A stretch of DNA of 64,000 nt from G963665185 sp963665185 (GCA_963665185.2 CAXXPO010000005.1:158225-222224); one strand, 5' to 3'. Counted from the first letter of the stretch, positions 25,265-34,361 are shown. Notes: a model not told the origin generated them from the letters alone. Program-made: numbers and translations.

Positions 25265-26509
25265 ATGGACAATGCCTATGTCGCGAACATCAGAAATTTA
25301 TCCAGTCTGCTCAGTCAGTTGCAGGATTCCATTGCACGGTCCGACATGCGGACCGCACAGGACGTGTGCGATCAGTTGGCGCACCTGGAGCAGCGCCTCC
25401 GGGCGGACACCGCACTGGTCAGGGGGGAGCTGAAAATTCTGGAGCAGCGGTGCGATGTCCACAAAAAGACAGCGGACAGGTTGGAAGCGTGTCTTTTTGA
25501 AGCCAGAGAGAGCTATGAGCAATCCATTGCCGTGTTCCAGCGTTTTCGAAACCTTATCAGAGACATGCAGCGTTTGCGTTCCCTGACCGAATTTCCCGGA
25601 TTCCTTCTCGAGCTGAAGACCCATCTGGAGGTCGATTCCCTTGAACTGGTCCTTCGGGCCGAACTGTGCGACGACTTCGTCTTTCAGGATACCCGCACGG
25701 CTCCGGGCCTGGAATTGCAGCGGGCCATCGACGCTTTGCCGCAGGGCGGGGCCGGATATCTCGGGACGGTCCGGAACCTCCCCGGCGCCAACTTTTTCCT
25801 GGGCGGGACGTTTTCCGGAAAAGGCTCCTGCTATGTGCACCCTCTGGACAACAAATACGAGCCGGGACGCCATATCGGCGTGCTGACCCTTTTTTCCGTG
25901 GACGCCTCCCGCTACAGCGAGACCAAAGCCACGGATTTTCTGGCGCATTTCTGCGAGCTGATGGCCTGCGCCGTGGTCACGGCGCGCGATCACGACGTGC
26001 TTCTGCGCCAGTCCGTGATCGATCCGCTGACCGGCGTTCACAACCGCCTGTATCTTGAGCGGCATGCCCAGCGGCTGCTGGATTTTTCCCGGCGGAAAGG
26101 CTTTCCCGTCAGTCTCCTGTTCATTGATCTGGACGATTTCAAGCCGGTCAACGACACCTTGGGGCACGACGCGGGAGACGCCATCCTTAGGGAAGTGGCC
26201 GGGAGGATTTCCCGGTTGGTGCGGGATTATGATATTTTTGTCCGGCTGGGCGGTGATGAGTTCGTCCTGCTCTGCCCGGATGCCGACGCCAACGAGGCAC
26301 GGGCCATGGGGCTGCGCCTGGAGCATGAGGTGGCGACCATCGACGTGGCGCATTGCACAGGCCGCCTTACGGATCTGGAGGTTTCCGCGTCCGTGGGCGT
26401 TGCTTCGCAGACGGGGGTGACGGATCTGGACCCCCTTCTGCGCCAGGCCGATGCCGCCATGTACGCCAGCAAGCGGCAGACCAAGAAAAAGGCCGAAGGG
26501 GCAATCTGA
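25265..26509 (+). CDS. Soluble diguanylate cyclase (DUF484/GAF-like + GGDEF)
   Basis: The protein is 414 residues without membrane helices. A coiled coil occupies about 1-85 and a GAF/DUF484-like sensor region about 100-235. A GGDEF domain follows, with the catalytic motif RLGGDEFVLL and an inhibitory RxxD site five residues before it (RDYDIFVRL). It should make cyclic di-GMP and be product-inhibited. A terminator overlaps its last codons. The 248 bases upstream include TTGACA at 25213-25218 as a possible -35 box. Confidence 0.9.
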   Translation: MDNAYVANIRNLSSLLSQLQDSIARSDMRTAQDVCDQLAHLEQRLRADTALVRGELKILEQRCDVHKKTADRLEACLFEARESYEQSIAVFQRFRNLIRDMQRLRSLTEFPGFLLELKTHLEVDSLELVLRAELCDDFVFQDTRTAPGLELQRAIDALPQGGAGYLGTVRNLPGANFFLGGTFSGKGSCYVHPLDNKYEPGRHIGVLTLFSVDASRYSETKATDFLAHFCELMACAVVTARDHDVLLRQSVIDPLTGVHNRLYLERHAQRLLDFSRRKGFPVSLLFIDLDDFKPVNDTLGHDAGDAILREVAGRISRLVRDYDIFVRLGGDEFVLLCPDADANEARAMGLRLEHEVATIDVAHCTGRLTDLEVSASVGVASQTGVTDLDPLLRQADAAMYASKRQTKKKAEGAI

Positions 26510-26522
26510 GCCTTCGGCCTTT
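26488..26522 (+). terminator. Terminator overlapping the diguanylate cyclase stop
   Basis: AAAGGCCGAAGG (26488-26499) and CCTTCGGCCTTT (26511-26522) form a perfect 12-bp stem with an 11-nt loop. The left arm is inside the coding sequence (Lys-Ala-Glu-Gly codons). Confidence 0.75.
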
Positions 26523-26613
26523 TCCGGAAAGGTTTGCAGCAACGCAAGTTACCTGTCTCTTCGGCTGCAGGGCGGAAAAGTTTAGGACAAAGTTTGTTTT
26601 TTTTGCTGAATGG

Positions 26614-26649
26614 AAAATCCCCCACGGACGGATGTCTGCGGGGGATTTC
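26614..26649 (-). terminator. Terminator downstream of the BI-1 gene
   Basis: The arms AAATCCCCC (26615-26623) and GGGGGATTT (26640-26648) pair. On the minus strand the stem is followed by TTTTCC. It lies about 60 bases after the stop of the membrane protein gene. Confidence 0.65.
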
Positions 26650-26711
26650 AAATGACCGGATTCGTCTGCGGACCGCCTCGAAGCCGATCCACGCTTTTTA
26701 AGCCGGAGGAA

Positions 26712-27419
26712 TTAGTTCCGGTTGCCGCCGAACAGGCGCAGCAGCATCAGGAACAGGTTGATGAAGTCCAGATACAGGGTCAGGGCGCCCAGGATGGTTC
26801 CACGGCGAACCGCGGTGGCGTCGTCCGCCGGAGCGCGTTCGCCCATGACCTTGAGCTTCTGGGTGTCGTAGGCTGTCAGGCCGGTGAAGACCAGGACGCC
26901 CAGCCCGGAGATGACGAAGTCCATTGCCGGGCTTTTCAGGAAGATGTTGACCACCATGGCGATGACCACGCCGATCAGCCCCATGAACAGGAAGCTGCCC
27001 CATGAGGTCAGGTCTTTCTTGGTGGTGATGCCGTAGATGCTCATGGCGCCGAACATGCCCGCGGCCGTCACGAAAGCCTTGAACACGTCCGAGGCGGCGT
27101 AGACCACCAGAACCGAGGACAGGGTCAGCCCTGTCAGGGCGCTGTAGAGCATGAAAAGGCCCGTGGCCGTGGTCCCGGACATTTTATTGATGGCTGCGGA
27201 AATGGCGATGACTATGCCGAACTGGGCGATGATCAGGCCGATAAGCAGGATCTGGTTGGTGAATATGGCTTCCATGAGGGCCGGGGTGCGGGCCGTGTAG
27301 AAAGCCACCAGTGCGGTCACGCCGAGTCCGGCGCTCATCCAGGCGTAGACTCCTCGCATGAAGGCGTTGACCACCTCCACGCGGGCGCGGGATGTACCAA
27401 AAGTCTGAAATTGAGCCAT
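26712..27419 (-). CDS. Bax inhibitor-1 (YccA/YbhL) family membrane protein
   Basis: The protein is 235 residues with seven membrane helices, the BI-1 size. Family marks are SALTGLTLSSVLVVYAASDVF, the late LGVLVFTGLTAYDTQKLK and the C-terminal LTLYLDFINLFLMLLRLFGG. Bacterial members include a pH-sensitive calcium leak channel and FtsH-associated proteins. The role here is not known. The ribosome site AAGGAG is well placed. The CaCA exchanger gene lies upstream on the same strand, 116 bases away. Confidence 0.9.
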   Translation of the reverse strand: MAQFQTFGTSRARVEVVNAFMRGVYAWMSAGLGVTALVAFYTARTPALMEAIFTNQILLIGLIIAQFGIVIAISAAINKMSGTTATGLFMLYSALTGLTLSSVLVVYAASDVFKAFVTAAGMFGAMSIYGITTKKDLTSWGSFLFMGLIGVVIAMVVNIFLKSPAMDFVISGLGVLVFTGLTAYDTQKLKVMGERAPADDATAVRRGTILGALTLYLDFINLFLMLLRLFGGNRN

Positions 27420-27535
27420 GGGTGAACTCCTTGAATAACGTATTCGGTTTTATGAAGGATTAAGCTAATCAGCCTTGTCGCAAAAGACAAGAGGAACCGG
27501 CGGAGATATCCGCAATGGCCGGAAAATCTTTGCTC

Positions 27536-28468
27536 TCATCGTGCAAAATCCATTGACCAGCGCAGCAGGTTCAGCCCCACCAGGGCGGCTCCTTCCATGC
27601 GGCTGACGCGCCAGCCCGTGCGGATGAAAAACAGCGTGACCGCAATCATGCCCACCAGAAAGAGCATGCCCGGCAAGGCCTCGGGGCCTGTCTGCAGGGG
27701 ACGCAGAGCGCAGGTCATGCCCAGTACTCCGAGGTAGTTGAACAGGTCGCTGCCTATCAGGTTGCCCAGCAGCATGTCGTTGCGGCCCTTGAGCGAGGCG
27801 GCCAGGCAGGTCACCAGCTCGGGCAGCGACGTTCCGCCCGCCACGATGGTCATGCCGATGAACCACTCCGAAACCCCGGCAGCCAGGGCGATTGTCCGGG
27901 CCGCGTCCACCAGGATGTCGCCGCCCAGGGAAACGCCGATGAATCCCAGCAACAATTTTGGCCAGTCCGTCCAGATGGCCTCGCGTCCGGCGGGAGCCTC
28001 GGTGGTATCGGGTGGCAGAGAGCTTCTGCGGGTCCACAGAAAGGTCAGGTAGCCCAGCAGCAGGGCCATGAGCAGAAAACCTTCCAACCTGCCCAGGTGG
28101 CCGTTCAGGGCGAGCAGGGGAATCAGCACGGACACGCCGAGCAGGATGCCGCCGTCGCGATAGCATACGGTGCGGCTTCCGTTTACCGGACGGATCAGGG
28201 CCATCAGTCCCAGCACCAGCCCAAGGTTGATGATGTTCGATCCCACCACGTTGGAAAGGGATATGGCGGACAGCCCTTTGAAGGCTGCCGTGCCGGAAAC
28301 CAGAAACTCCGGGGCCGAAGTGCCGAAGGCCACCACGGTCAACCCGATGAAAAGGTCGGACATGCCGAATTTTCGTGCCAGGGCGGACGCGCTGTCCACC
28401 ACCCAGTCGGCTCCGAACCATAAAAGTATGACGCTGAGGGCCACCAGCCCGAGGGCTTCAAGCGGCAT
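27536..28468 (-). CDS. Sodium/calcium exchanger family protein (YrbG-like)
   Basis: The protein is 310 residues from MPLEALGLVALSV with ten membrane helices. The two alpha-repeats carry the ion-binding motifs VAFGTSAPEFLVS and VAGGTSLPELVTC, plus NVVGSNIINLGLVLG and NLIGSDLFNYLGVLG. It is therefore a complete CaCA antiporter of the inner membrane, exchanging Na+ or K+ for Ca2+ or another cation. A BI-1 family gene follows on the same strand, and BI-1 proteins have been linked to calcium, so joint expression is plausible. Confidence 0.92.
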   Translation of the reverse strand: MPLEALGLVALSVILLWFGADWVVDSASALARKFGMSDLFIGLTVVAFGTSAPEFLVSGTAAFKGLSAISLSNVVGSNIINLGLVLGLMALIRPVNGSRTVCYRDGGILLGVSVLIPLLALNGHLGRLEGFLLMALLLGYLTFLWTRRSSLPPDTTEAPAGREAIWTDWPKLLLGFIGVSLGGDILVDAARTIALAAGVSEWFIGMTIVAGGTSLPELVTCLAASLKGRNDMLLGNLIGSDLFNYLGVLGMTCALRPLQTGPEALPGMLFLVGMIAVTLFFIRTGWRVSRMEGAALVGLNLLRWSMDFAR

Positions 28469-28606
28469 GATTGTATCCTTGGTGTAAAAGGGTTGGGAAG
28501 AAAAGATCGTTATTTTGCGGCGCCCGTGCGGGCAGGGAAGAAAATTACGGTATGGCTGCCTGCTGTGCAAGCAAAACCGAAGCGTGGAGGCTGGCGGCCC
28601 GGCGGT

Positions 28607-29602
28607 TCAGCAGGCGGGGAATTCGGAGTCGCTGTAAAGGCAGACCTGGTTGCGCCCGAGATCCTTGGCCCTGTAGAGGGCCTGGTCCGCGCGGGACATT
28701 ATTTCGTCCACGGTATCGTCTTCCGGGCGCTGGGCCGTCACGCCGATGCTCACGGTCATTTCAATGCCCAGTCCGCCGATGTCCACCACGTGCTGTTCCA
28801 CGGCAACCCGCAGACGTTCGGCCAGGGTATGCGCTCCCTTGAGATCCGTGTTGGGCAGCAGGGCTACGAATTCCTCGCCGCCGAACCGGGCAAAGATATC
28901 CGCTTTGCGGAACATCCGGTTGCAGTTTGCGGCGAATCCCTTGAGCGCGGTGTCTCCGGCTGCATGGCCGAAAGTGTCGTTGATGCGTTTGAAGTTGTCC
29001 AGGTCCATGATCAAAAGGGACATGTCCTGTCCGTACCGCCGCGAGATGTCGAACTGCTTTTCCAGAACGCTTACAAAGTGGCGGCGATTGTACAGCCCGG
29101 TCAGAGCGTCCCGGGCACAGAGGGCGGAGAGTTTGTCTATGAGCAGTTTGCGTTCCGTGATGTTGAAGGCGGTCCAGACCACGGCGTCCGGACGGTCGGC
29201 GCGTTTGGGAAGGGGCTGGATGCGGGCTTCGAACCATTGCGCGCCCTGTCCGCTCCTGGACGTACCGGGATCCAGCAGGGCGTCCGGGGAAAGGCGGAAT
29301 TCGAAGGTCTGGAGGCCTCCTCCGTTCAGACAGTCCCGGATGATCGCGAGGTAGTGGCAAGCCACCTCCGCCGGCAGAAAATCGGCAAGCCTCCGCCCCT
29401 TGAGCGTCCCCATGGCGCCGTAGATATCTGGCGTGTTCCCGCCCAGCACATCGAGTACGAGGCCGTCATCCGCAATGATGAACATGGGGTCGGGAATGGC
29501 CCGGGCAATGGCCAGAAAGTCCTCACCGTTGTCCAGAGTACAGCAGGCAAACATGGAAGAGGTTTTTTCGCAAAGTACTTCGTTCATGATGGTGTTCAGC
29601 AT
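28607..29602 (-). CDS. PAS-GGDEF diguanylate cyclase
   Basis: The protein is 331 residues. A PAS domain (about 24-150, AIPDPMFIIADDGLVLDVLG) ends in the usual FNITERKLLIDKLS linker. GGDEF follows, with the variant but active signature RFGGEEFVAL and an RxxD inhibitory site (RKADIFARF). No membrane helix is present. A Cys-Cys pair occurs near residue 20. The start is not well supported: no ribosome site is visible before 29602 or the Met at 29587, and a stable hairpin lies directly upstream. Confidence 0.88.
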   Translation of the reverse strand: MLNTIMNEVLCEKTSSMFACCTLDNGEDFLAIARAIPDPMFIIADDGLVLDVLGGNTPDIYGAMGTLKGRRLADFLPAEVACHYLAIIRDCLNGGGLQTFEFRLSPDALLDPGTSRSGQGAQWFEARIQPLPKRADRPDAVVWTAFNITERKLLIDKLSALCARDALTGLYNRRHFVSVLEKQFDISRRYGQDMSLLIMDLDNFKRINDTFGHAAGDTALKGFAANCNRMFRKADIFARFGGEEFVALLPNTDLKGAHTLAERLRVAVEQHVVDIGGLGIEMTVSIGVTAQRPEDDTVDEIMSRADQALYRAKDLGRNQVCLYSDSEFPAC

Positions 29603-29608
29603 GCAGCC

Positions 29609-29636
29609 GGCGTCAAGCCGGGAGCGGCTTGACGCC
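29609..29636 (-). promoter_or_regulatory. Perfect hairpin over the translation start of the PAS-GGDEF gene
   Basis: GGCGTCAAGCCG (29609-29620) and CGGCTTGACGCC (29625-29636) form a 12-bp stem with a 4-nt loop. In the mRNA it would end seven bases before the first candidate start codon, where a ribosome site is expected. It could repress translation, or it may mean the true start is further downstream. Confidence 0.5.
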
Positions 29637-30245
29637 GAGGCCCGCTTCCGGCGTTGACGAGTTGCGTTTATGCCACCGAAAACACTTGGAAAAATATTCA
29701 GCCCGCGCTACCCAAAGACGTCTCATTCCCGAAGAATGTGGACGGGTACAGCGGTCCGGCCGTTCGATGTCGAGTTGCAGGCCTTTACGCCAACCCGCCT
29801 CGGGAAGTGTTCCGGCATTCAGGTGAAGAGAGTGGGATGTCTTCAAGTCCTTGTCCTGAAAAAGCCCCCGGCGGCGCCTGTCGCTTTCGGAAGAAAGGAG
29901 GGTCTCACCGCCTTTGCCGTCACGAATGTGTTTCCAAGGCCCGGTCGTCTGCCAGCTGATCCGTTCGGGAAAACCGTCCCCAAATCGGATAAATTTGGCT
30001 CACGGTATATTTTTTCCATCGGTGCGGCAACAGGCAATGTATTAAATTTGATAAAAAAAGAGAGGCGAAATGCCTTTCTCGATGCTTATCTGGGAACCGG
30101 ACGGCTTTCAGCCCTTCGTTGAAAAACAAGGAACGCGGGTTGGACAAAACACATGGGGGAGCGAGATGCGGGGACAATTCAAGTCTGCCGAACACTCCAT
30201 GGGCGGAAGGGACCTGCGGCCGGGATGTCTTTGGTCAACAGCCGG
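29637..30245. other. Gene-poor spacer, about 600 bases
   Basis: I see no gene I can support. One plus-strand open frame (29670-30122) has no ribosome site, mixed third-position usage and no family resemblance. Near 30040-30080 the minus strand reads AAGGCATTTCGCCT followed by a run of T, a weak terminator candidate for the SNF symporter gene. The remainder holds nothing recognisable and could be decayed sequence. Confidence 0.4.
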
Positions 30246-31619
30246 TTAGAACAGTCCCAGCCCGTTCAGCAGCACGATGGCCACCAGAACGGGCGTAACA
30301 AAAGCCACCAGAAACGTGTACACCTTGCTGATCCCCTGGTTGGCCAGGAGCCCTCTGTTGGACAATGCCCCGGAAATGCGGTCCTTGCCGAACACCCAGG
30401 CCGCGAACACGCAGATGGAAAAGCCGCCGATGGGCATGAGCAGGTTCGAGGACATGAAGTCGCACAGGTCGAACATGTTCAGGCCGAAGAGTTTTACGTC
30501 GGCCATGACGCTGCCGGACAGGGCCGAAGGCGCGCCAATGGCCGCCAGGCCCACCGCGCAGGTGACGGACGCCTTGAAACGCGACATGCCGTGACATTCC
30601 ACCATATAGGCCACAGGCACCTCGAACAGGGAGAGCATGGCCCCTGTGGAGGCGATGGCCGCCAGAACAAAGAAGATGACCACGAAGACGTTGCCCATGG
30701 GCATGGACGCGAATACCGCCGGGATGGTGATGAAGAGCAGGGAAGGTCCTGCATCGGGCGCGAAGCCGAAGGCGAACACCGCCGGGAAGATGGCGATGCC
30801 GGCCAGCAGGGAAACGGTCAGGTCGGCCAGCATGACGCGGGTGGCGGTAAGCGGAATGTTCTGGTCGTCGCGAAAGTAGCTGCCATAGGTGGACATCGTC
30901 CCGATACCGATGGACAGCTTGAAAAAGGCCAGTCCCATGGCGATGAGCACGGTGGTTCCGTTGATCTTGGACATGTCGGGCGTGAACAGGAAGGCCAGCC
31001 CCTTGGCCGCGCCGGGCAGGGTCAGACTGCGCACGCAGATGACGATGAGCAGCAGGAAGAGCAATGGCATGAGGCGTTTGGTGGTTTTCTCGATGCCCTT
31101 GGCAACGCCCATGACGACGATCGTGGCAACGACCGCAAGGACGATCCATTGCCAGATCAACGACTGGACCGGGTCGCTGACCAGGCTCCCGAAAGCGGCG
31201 GATGTGGTTTGCGGATCGGTGGAAACGATGCTTCCGGCCATGGCCTTGAAAATATAGGCAAAAACCCATCCGGCCACGTCGGTGTAAAAGGCCAGGATGA
31301 GACAGGCGGCCAGTACGCCGGATACCCCGATGAGCCCCCAGGCCGGGGTGTTTTTGGCCAGTTTCTGGTAGGTTGTGATGGTGTTGGCCCGTGCCGCCCG
31401 TCCAAGCATGAGCTCTGAAATCATGACCGGAAGGCCGATCAGGAGCGTGCAGGTCAGGTAGACGAAAAGGAACGTCGCCCCGCCGTTGCTGCCGGTAAGG
31501 TAGGGAAATTTCCAGATGTTCCCCAAACCTACGGCAGAGCCGAGAGTCGCCGCGAGGACTCCCAATCCGGTGGCGAAACCGTCGCGCTTGGGTTGAGCGG
31601 GTGTGTTTCCCGAGTGCAT
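30246..31619 (-). CDS. Sodium-dependent amino-acid symporter (SNF/NSS family)
   Basis: The protein is 457 residues with eleven or twelve membrane helices. The start region has the NSS sodium-site motif GSAVGLGNIWKFPYLTGSNGG and the later GLAFFKLSIGIGTMSTYGSY, ending near residue 455 as short bacterial members do. It imports an amino acid or amine with Na+, and the substrate is not readable. It sits one gene from cysE-cysK, which makes an amino acid linked to sulfur metabolism possible, but that is context only. Confidence 0.92.
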   Translation of the reverse strand: MHSGNTPAQPKRDGFATGLGVLAATLGSAVGLGNIWKFPYLTGSNGGATFLFVYLTCTLLIGLPVMISELMLGRAARANTITTYQKLAKNTPAWGLIGVSGVLAACLILAFYTDVAGWVFAYIFKAMAGSIVSTDPQTTSAAFGSLVSDPVQSLIWQWIVLAVVATIVVMGVAKGIEKTTKRLMPLLFLLLIVICVRSLTLPGAAKGLAFLFTPDMSKINGTTVLIAMGLAFFKLSIGIGTMSTYGSYFRDDQNIPLTATRVMLADLTVSLLAGIAIFPAVFAFGFAPDAGPSLLFITIPAVFASMPMGNVFVVIFFVLAAIASTGAMLSLFEVPVAYMVECHGMSRFKASVTCAVGLAAIGAPSALSGSVMADVKLFGLNMFDLCDFMSSNLLMPIGGFSICVFAAWVFGKDRISGALSNRGLLANQGISKVYTFLVAFVTPVLVAIVLLNGLGLF

Positions 31620-31781
31620 GCGTTGACCCTCTGCTTGTAATTGTAAAAAATCGTGAAGACGGAGTTGCTACCATCGGCGGAGGAGAAACTCAAGTTGTTA
31701 GGGTGGTTTTTTGCGGGATGCGCAAAAATGATGGGAGTAATATTTTTTTTACGCATAAGAATTTGGATGGCAAAGGTTTCG

Positions 31782-31817
31782 CCTTCCCGCCGGAGGATTT
31801 TTCTTCCGGCGGGAAGG
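31782..31817 (-). terminator. Hairpin after the VOC gene
   Basis: CCTTCCCGCCGGA (31782-31794) and its complement (31805-31817) form a perfect 13-bp stem three bases after the TAA of the VOC gene. The T-run lies on the plus-strand side, so direction is ambiguous. Position favours ending the nifU-to-VOC gene row. Confidence 0.6.
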
Positions 31818-31820
31818 TTT

Positions 31821-32234
31821 TTATTTGGAATATTCCATAAGCATGAGATACGCGTCGGTATTGTCCTGGATTACTGCGAAAAAACCAACGCCCTTGGCTT
31901 CCGTTGAAGGGATGACCACTTTGCCGCCAAGCTCTTCGACCTTGAGCAGCGCCTCGTCCATACTGTTTACCGTGACGTACGCCCCCCAGTGGGGGGGAAC
32001 CCCCTCGCAATCGGGGTTCATGGGGATGATGCCCGCGGCCATGTTTTCTCCGCATTTGGCGACAACATAGTCCTTTCCGGCCAGGGGGCCGTTGTTGATG
32101 GGCGTTTCCTCGAAACTCCACCCGAACAGCCCGGCGTAGAATTTTTTGGCTTTTTCCACGTCCGTGGTCATCAGTTCGTTCCAGGAAAATGTCCCGTGTC
32201 GGAGAAAGTAATCTTTCAGGTTGCATTCGGTCAT
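31821..32234 (-). CDS. Glyoxalase/bleomycin-resistance (VOC) family protein
   Basis: The protein is 137 residues made of two beta-alpha-beta-beta-beta modules: GTFSWNELMTTDVEKAKKFY at the start and GAYVTVNSMDEALLKVEELG in the second half. The family holds metal-dependent lyases, dioxygenases and resistance proteins, and the substrate cannot be assigned. It is the last gene of the cysK-cysE row, 56 bases after cysE. Confidence 0.85.
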   Translation of the reverse strand: MTECNLKDYFLRHGTFSWNELMTTDVEKAKKFYAGLFGWSFEETPINNGPLAGKDYVVAKCGENMAAGIIPMNPDCEGVPPHWGAYVTVNSMDEALLKVEELGGKVVIPSTEAKGVGFFAVIQDNTDAYLMLMEYSK

Positions 32235-32290
32235 GTTGTTCTCCTTTTGCCGGATACGGCATGTTGAGGGAAAACGTCTGCGGTATCCCG

Positions 32291-33181
32291 TCAGTCGGCC
32301 TGGGTTTGGATGATCCTGGCATCGGCGGGAACATCTCGGGTTATCCAGACGTTGCCGCCGATGACCGCGCCTTTGCCTATGGTCACACGGCCCAGGACCG
32401 TGGCCCCGGAATAGACGATGACGTCGTCCTCCACGATGGGGTGGCGGGGGATTCCCTTGATGAGCAGGCCATCCTCGTCCTTGGGAAAGGACTTTGCGCC
32501 CAGCGTTACGCCCTGGTAAAGGCGCACATGTTTGCCGATGATGCAGGTTTCCCCGATGACCACGCCCGTGCCGTGGTCTATGAAAAAGTATTCGTCGATG
32601 CATGCGCCGGGGTGGATGTCGATGCCCGTGGCGGAATGGGCCATTTCCGTGATGATGCGCGGGATGAGGTCCACCTTGAGCTGGTGCAGGGCGTGGGCGA
32701 TGCGGTAATGGGTCAGCACGAGGATGGACGGATAGCAGAAGATGGTTTCGCCCGGACTGACGCTTGCCGGATCGCCCTCGAACGCGGCCATGACATCGGT
32801 GGAGAGCAGTCTCCGGATTTCGGGCAGCATGGCGATGAACCTGCGGGTCAGGCGCTGGGCTTCGGCTTCGCAGGCGTTGCAGTCGCCTTCTCCGTTGAGC
32901 TTGCAGAAAAAGCAATGCCCTCGCCGGATCTGTTCCGCGAGCATGGTGGAAACCTTGTCCAGGCTCGCGCCCATGTGATAGGCCATGGTGGCGGGCGAGA
33001 GGTCGGACTTTCCGAAGTATCCGGGAAAGAGAACGGCCTTGAGACGGCTTACGATCTCTTCCAGGGTCTCGATGGAGGGCATGGGCTGGTCGTGGCTGGG
33101 TTTGTGGTAGACCGCTTCGTAGGATTCAGGGTTGGATAGTTCCCTGATGACGTCGTCGAAACTCGGGATCGTGTCGGCCAT
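32291..33181 (-). CDS. cysE: Serine O-acetyltransferase
   Basis: The protein is 296 residues. An N-terminal helical domain of about 150 residues precedes a left-handed beta-helix of hexapeptide repeats (IDIHPGACIDEYFFIDHG, VVIGETCIIGKHVRLYQGVT, VEDDVIVYSGATVLGRVTIG). It makes O-acetylserine from serine and acetyl-CoA, the substrate of CysK encoded 56 bases upstream. A Cys-rich patch CFFCKLNGEGDCNACEAE (about 90-107) inside the N-terminal domain is unusual for CysE and could bind a metal or act as a redox switch. Confidence 0.92.
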   Translation of the reverse strand: MADTIPSFDDVIRELSNPESYEAVYHKPSHDQPMPSIETLEEIVSRLKAVLFPGYFGKSDLSPATMAYHMGASLDKVSTMLAEQIRRGHCFFCKLNGEGDCNACEAEAQRLTRRFIAMLPEIRRLLSTDVMAAFEGDPASVSPGETIFCYPSILVLTHYRIAHALHQLKVDLIPRIITEMAHSATGIDIHPGACIDEYFFIDHGTGVVIGETCIIGKHVRLYQGVTLGAKSFPKDEDGLLIKGIPRHPIVEDDVIVYSGATVLGRVTIGKGAVIGGNVWITRDVPADARIIQTQAD

Positions 33182-33237
33182 GTCGTTTTTTCCCTCGGGA
33201 GCCGAAGCTCTCCGGTATTTTATTTTTCAACAGCCTG

Positions 33238-34167
33238 TCAGCCGATATTCGTGAACAGGTCCGTGCTCAGGTAGCGTTCGCCCGTATCGCAGACGATGAA
33301 GACCACGGTCTTGTCCGCGAACTCCTTGCGTTTGGCCAGTTGCAGGGCGGCGTGGGCATTTGCTCCCGAGGAGATGCCGCACAGGATGCCTTCCCGACGC
33401 ATCAGGGCGCGGGCCGTGCGCATGGCGTCGTCGCCGTTGACCAGCATGATCTCGTCCACCACCGAGCGGTCGAGGTTGCCGGGCACGAAGTTGGCACCGA
33501 TGCCCTGGATGGCGTGCGGGCCGGCCGCTCCCTTGGAGAGCAGCGGCGATTCCTCCGGCTCGACGGCCACGATGTGCACACCGGGCTTGCGGCGCTTGAG
33601 TTCGCGCCCCACGCCGGAAACCGTACCGCCCGATCCCACTCCGGCCACGAAGACGTCCACTTGGCCGTCCGTGTCTTCCCATATTTCCTGGGCCGTGGTC
33701 TGTTCGTGCACGGCCGGGTTGGCCGGGTTTTCAAACTGCTGGGGCATGAAGGCGTTGCGGTTTTGAGCAACGATTTCCTCGGCCTTGCGCACCGAGCCTT
33801 CCATGCCTTCCGCTGCCGGCGTAAGCACCAGCTGGGCTCCGAGCGCGGCCAGGAGTTTGCGGCGTTCCGCACTCATGCTTTCGGGCATGGTCAGCACCAG
33901 CTTGTATCCCTTGATGGCGCAGGCAAAGGCCAGGCCGATTCCGGTGTTGCCGCTGGTGGGTTCCACAATGAGCGTGTCCGGGCCGATGCGGCCGTCCGTT
34001 TCGGCTGCTTCGAGCATGCTCTTGCCGATACGGTCTTTGACCGAGGAACACGGATTCATACATTCCAGTTTGGCCACAACGTTCGCGCTACACCCGACGG
34101 CAAGGCGACCGAGGCGGACCAGCGGTGTCCTGCCGACCAACTCCAACATGTTCTCGTGTATTGCCAT
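33238..34167 (-). CDS. cysK: Cysteine synthase (O-acetylserine sulfhydrylase)
   Basis: The protein is 309 residues from MAIHENMLELVGRTPLVRL. The PLP lysine lies in NPCSSVKDRIGKSM. The PTSGNTGIGLAF loop binds substrate carboxylate and the phosphate loop is GVGSGGTVSGVGR. The C-terminus ends STDLFTNIG, close to the CysE-CysK interface region. It joins O-acetylserine and sulfide to cysteine. Sulfide is abundant in a sulfate reducer, and cysteine feeds the NifS desulfurase encoded upstream. Confidence 0.94.
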   Translation of the reverse strand: MAIHENMLELVGRTPLVRLGRLAVGCSANVVAKLECMNPCSSVKDRIGKSMLEAAETDGRIGPDTLIVEPTSGNTGIGLAFACAIKGYKLVLTMPESMSAERRKLLAALGAQLVLTPAAEGMEGSVRKAEEIVAQNRNAFMPQQFENPANPAVHEQTTAQEIWEDTDGQVDVFVAGVGSGGTVSGVGRELKRRKPGVHIVAVEPEESPLLSKGAAGPHAIQGIGANFVPGNLDRSVVDEIMLVNGDDAMRTARALMRREGILCGISSGANAHAALQLAKRKEFADKTVVFIVCDTGERYLSTDLFTNIG

Positions 34168-34232
34168 GATATTCTCCAGGAATGATGTGGCCTTTTGGTT
34201 CAGACTGCGGACAATGGTCCGGAAGCTTCGAT

Positions 34233-34361
34233 GTCTTGAAAAATTCCAACCCTCGCGGCTCAGGACATCCCCAATACGCAATGGGGCTTGAATTTTCCTT
34301 GTGCCCTGTTTTCAAACCGTTCCCGGCAGTCTGGCAAAGTGCATTTTGCACTCAATCCGAG
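34233..34361. repeat. Intergenic repeat, copy C
   Basis: The copy starts near TTGAAAAATTCCAACCC and ends AATCCGAG. Its 76-base core (34286-34361) matches copy B (38542-38617) at about 56 of 76 positions without gaps by hand count. It lies in the 378-base spacer between nifS and cysK. The other marked element in that spacer is the nifS terminator. Confidence 0.65.

Noticed and set aside
29670..30122. Plus-strand frame of 150 codons in the spacer upstream of the PAS-GGDEF gene
   Set aside because: There is no ribosome site, third positions are mixed and the product has no domain-like pattern.
30153..31418. Long plus-strand frame rich in His, Gln and Gly over the symporter
   Set aside because: It is antisense to the SNF symporter. 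The composition is typical of a reverse-frame reading.
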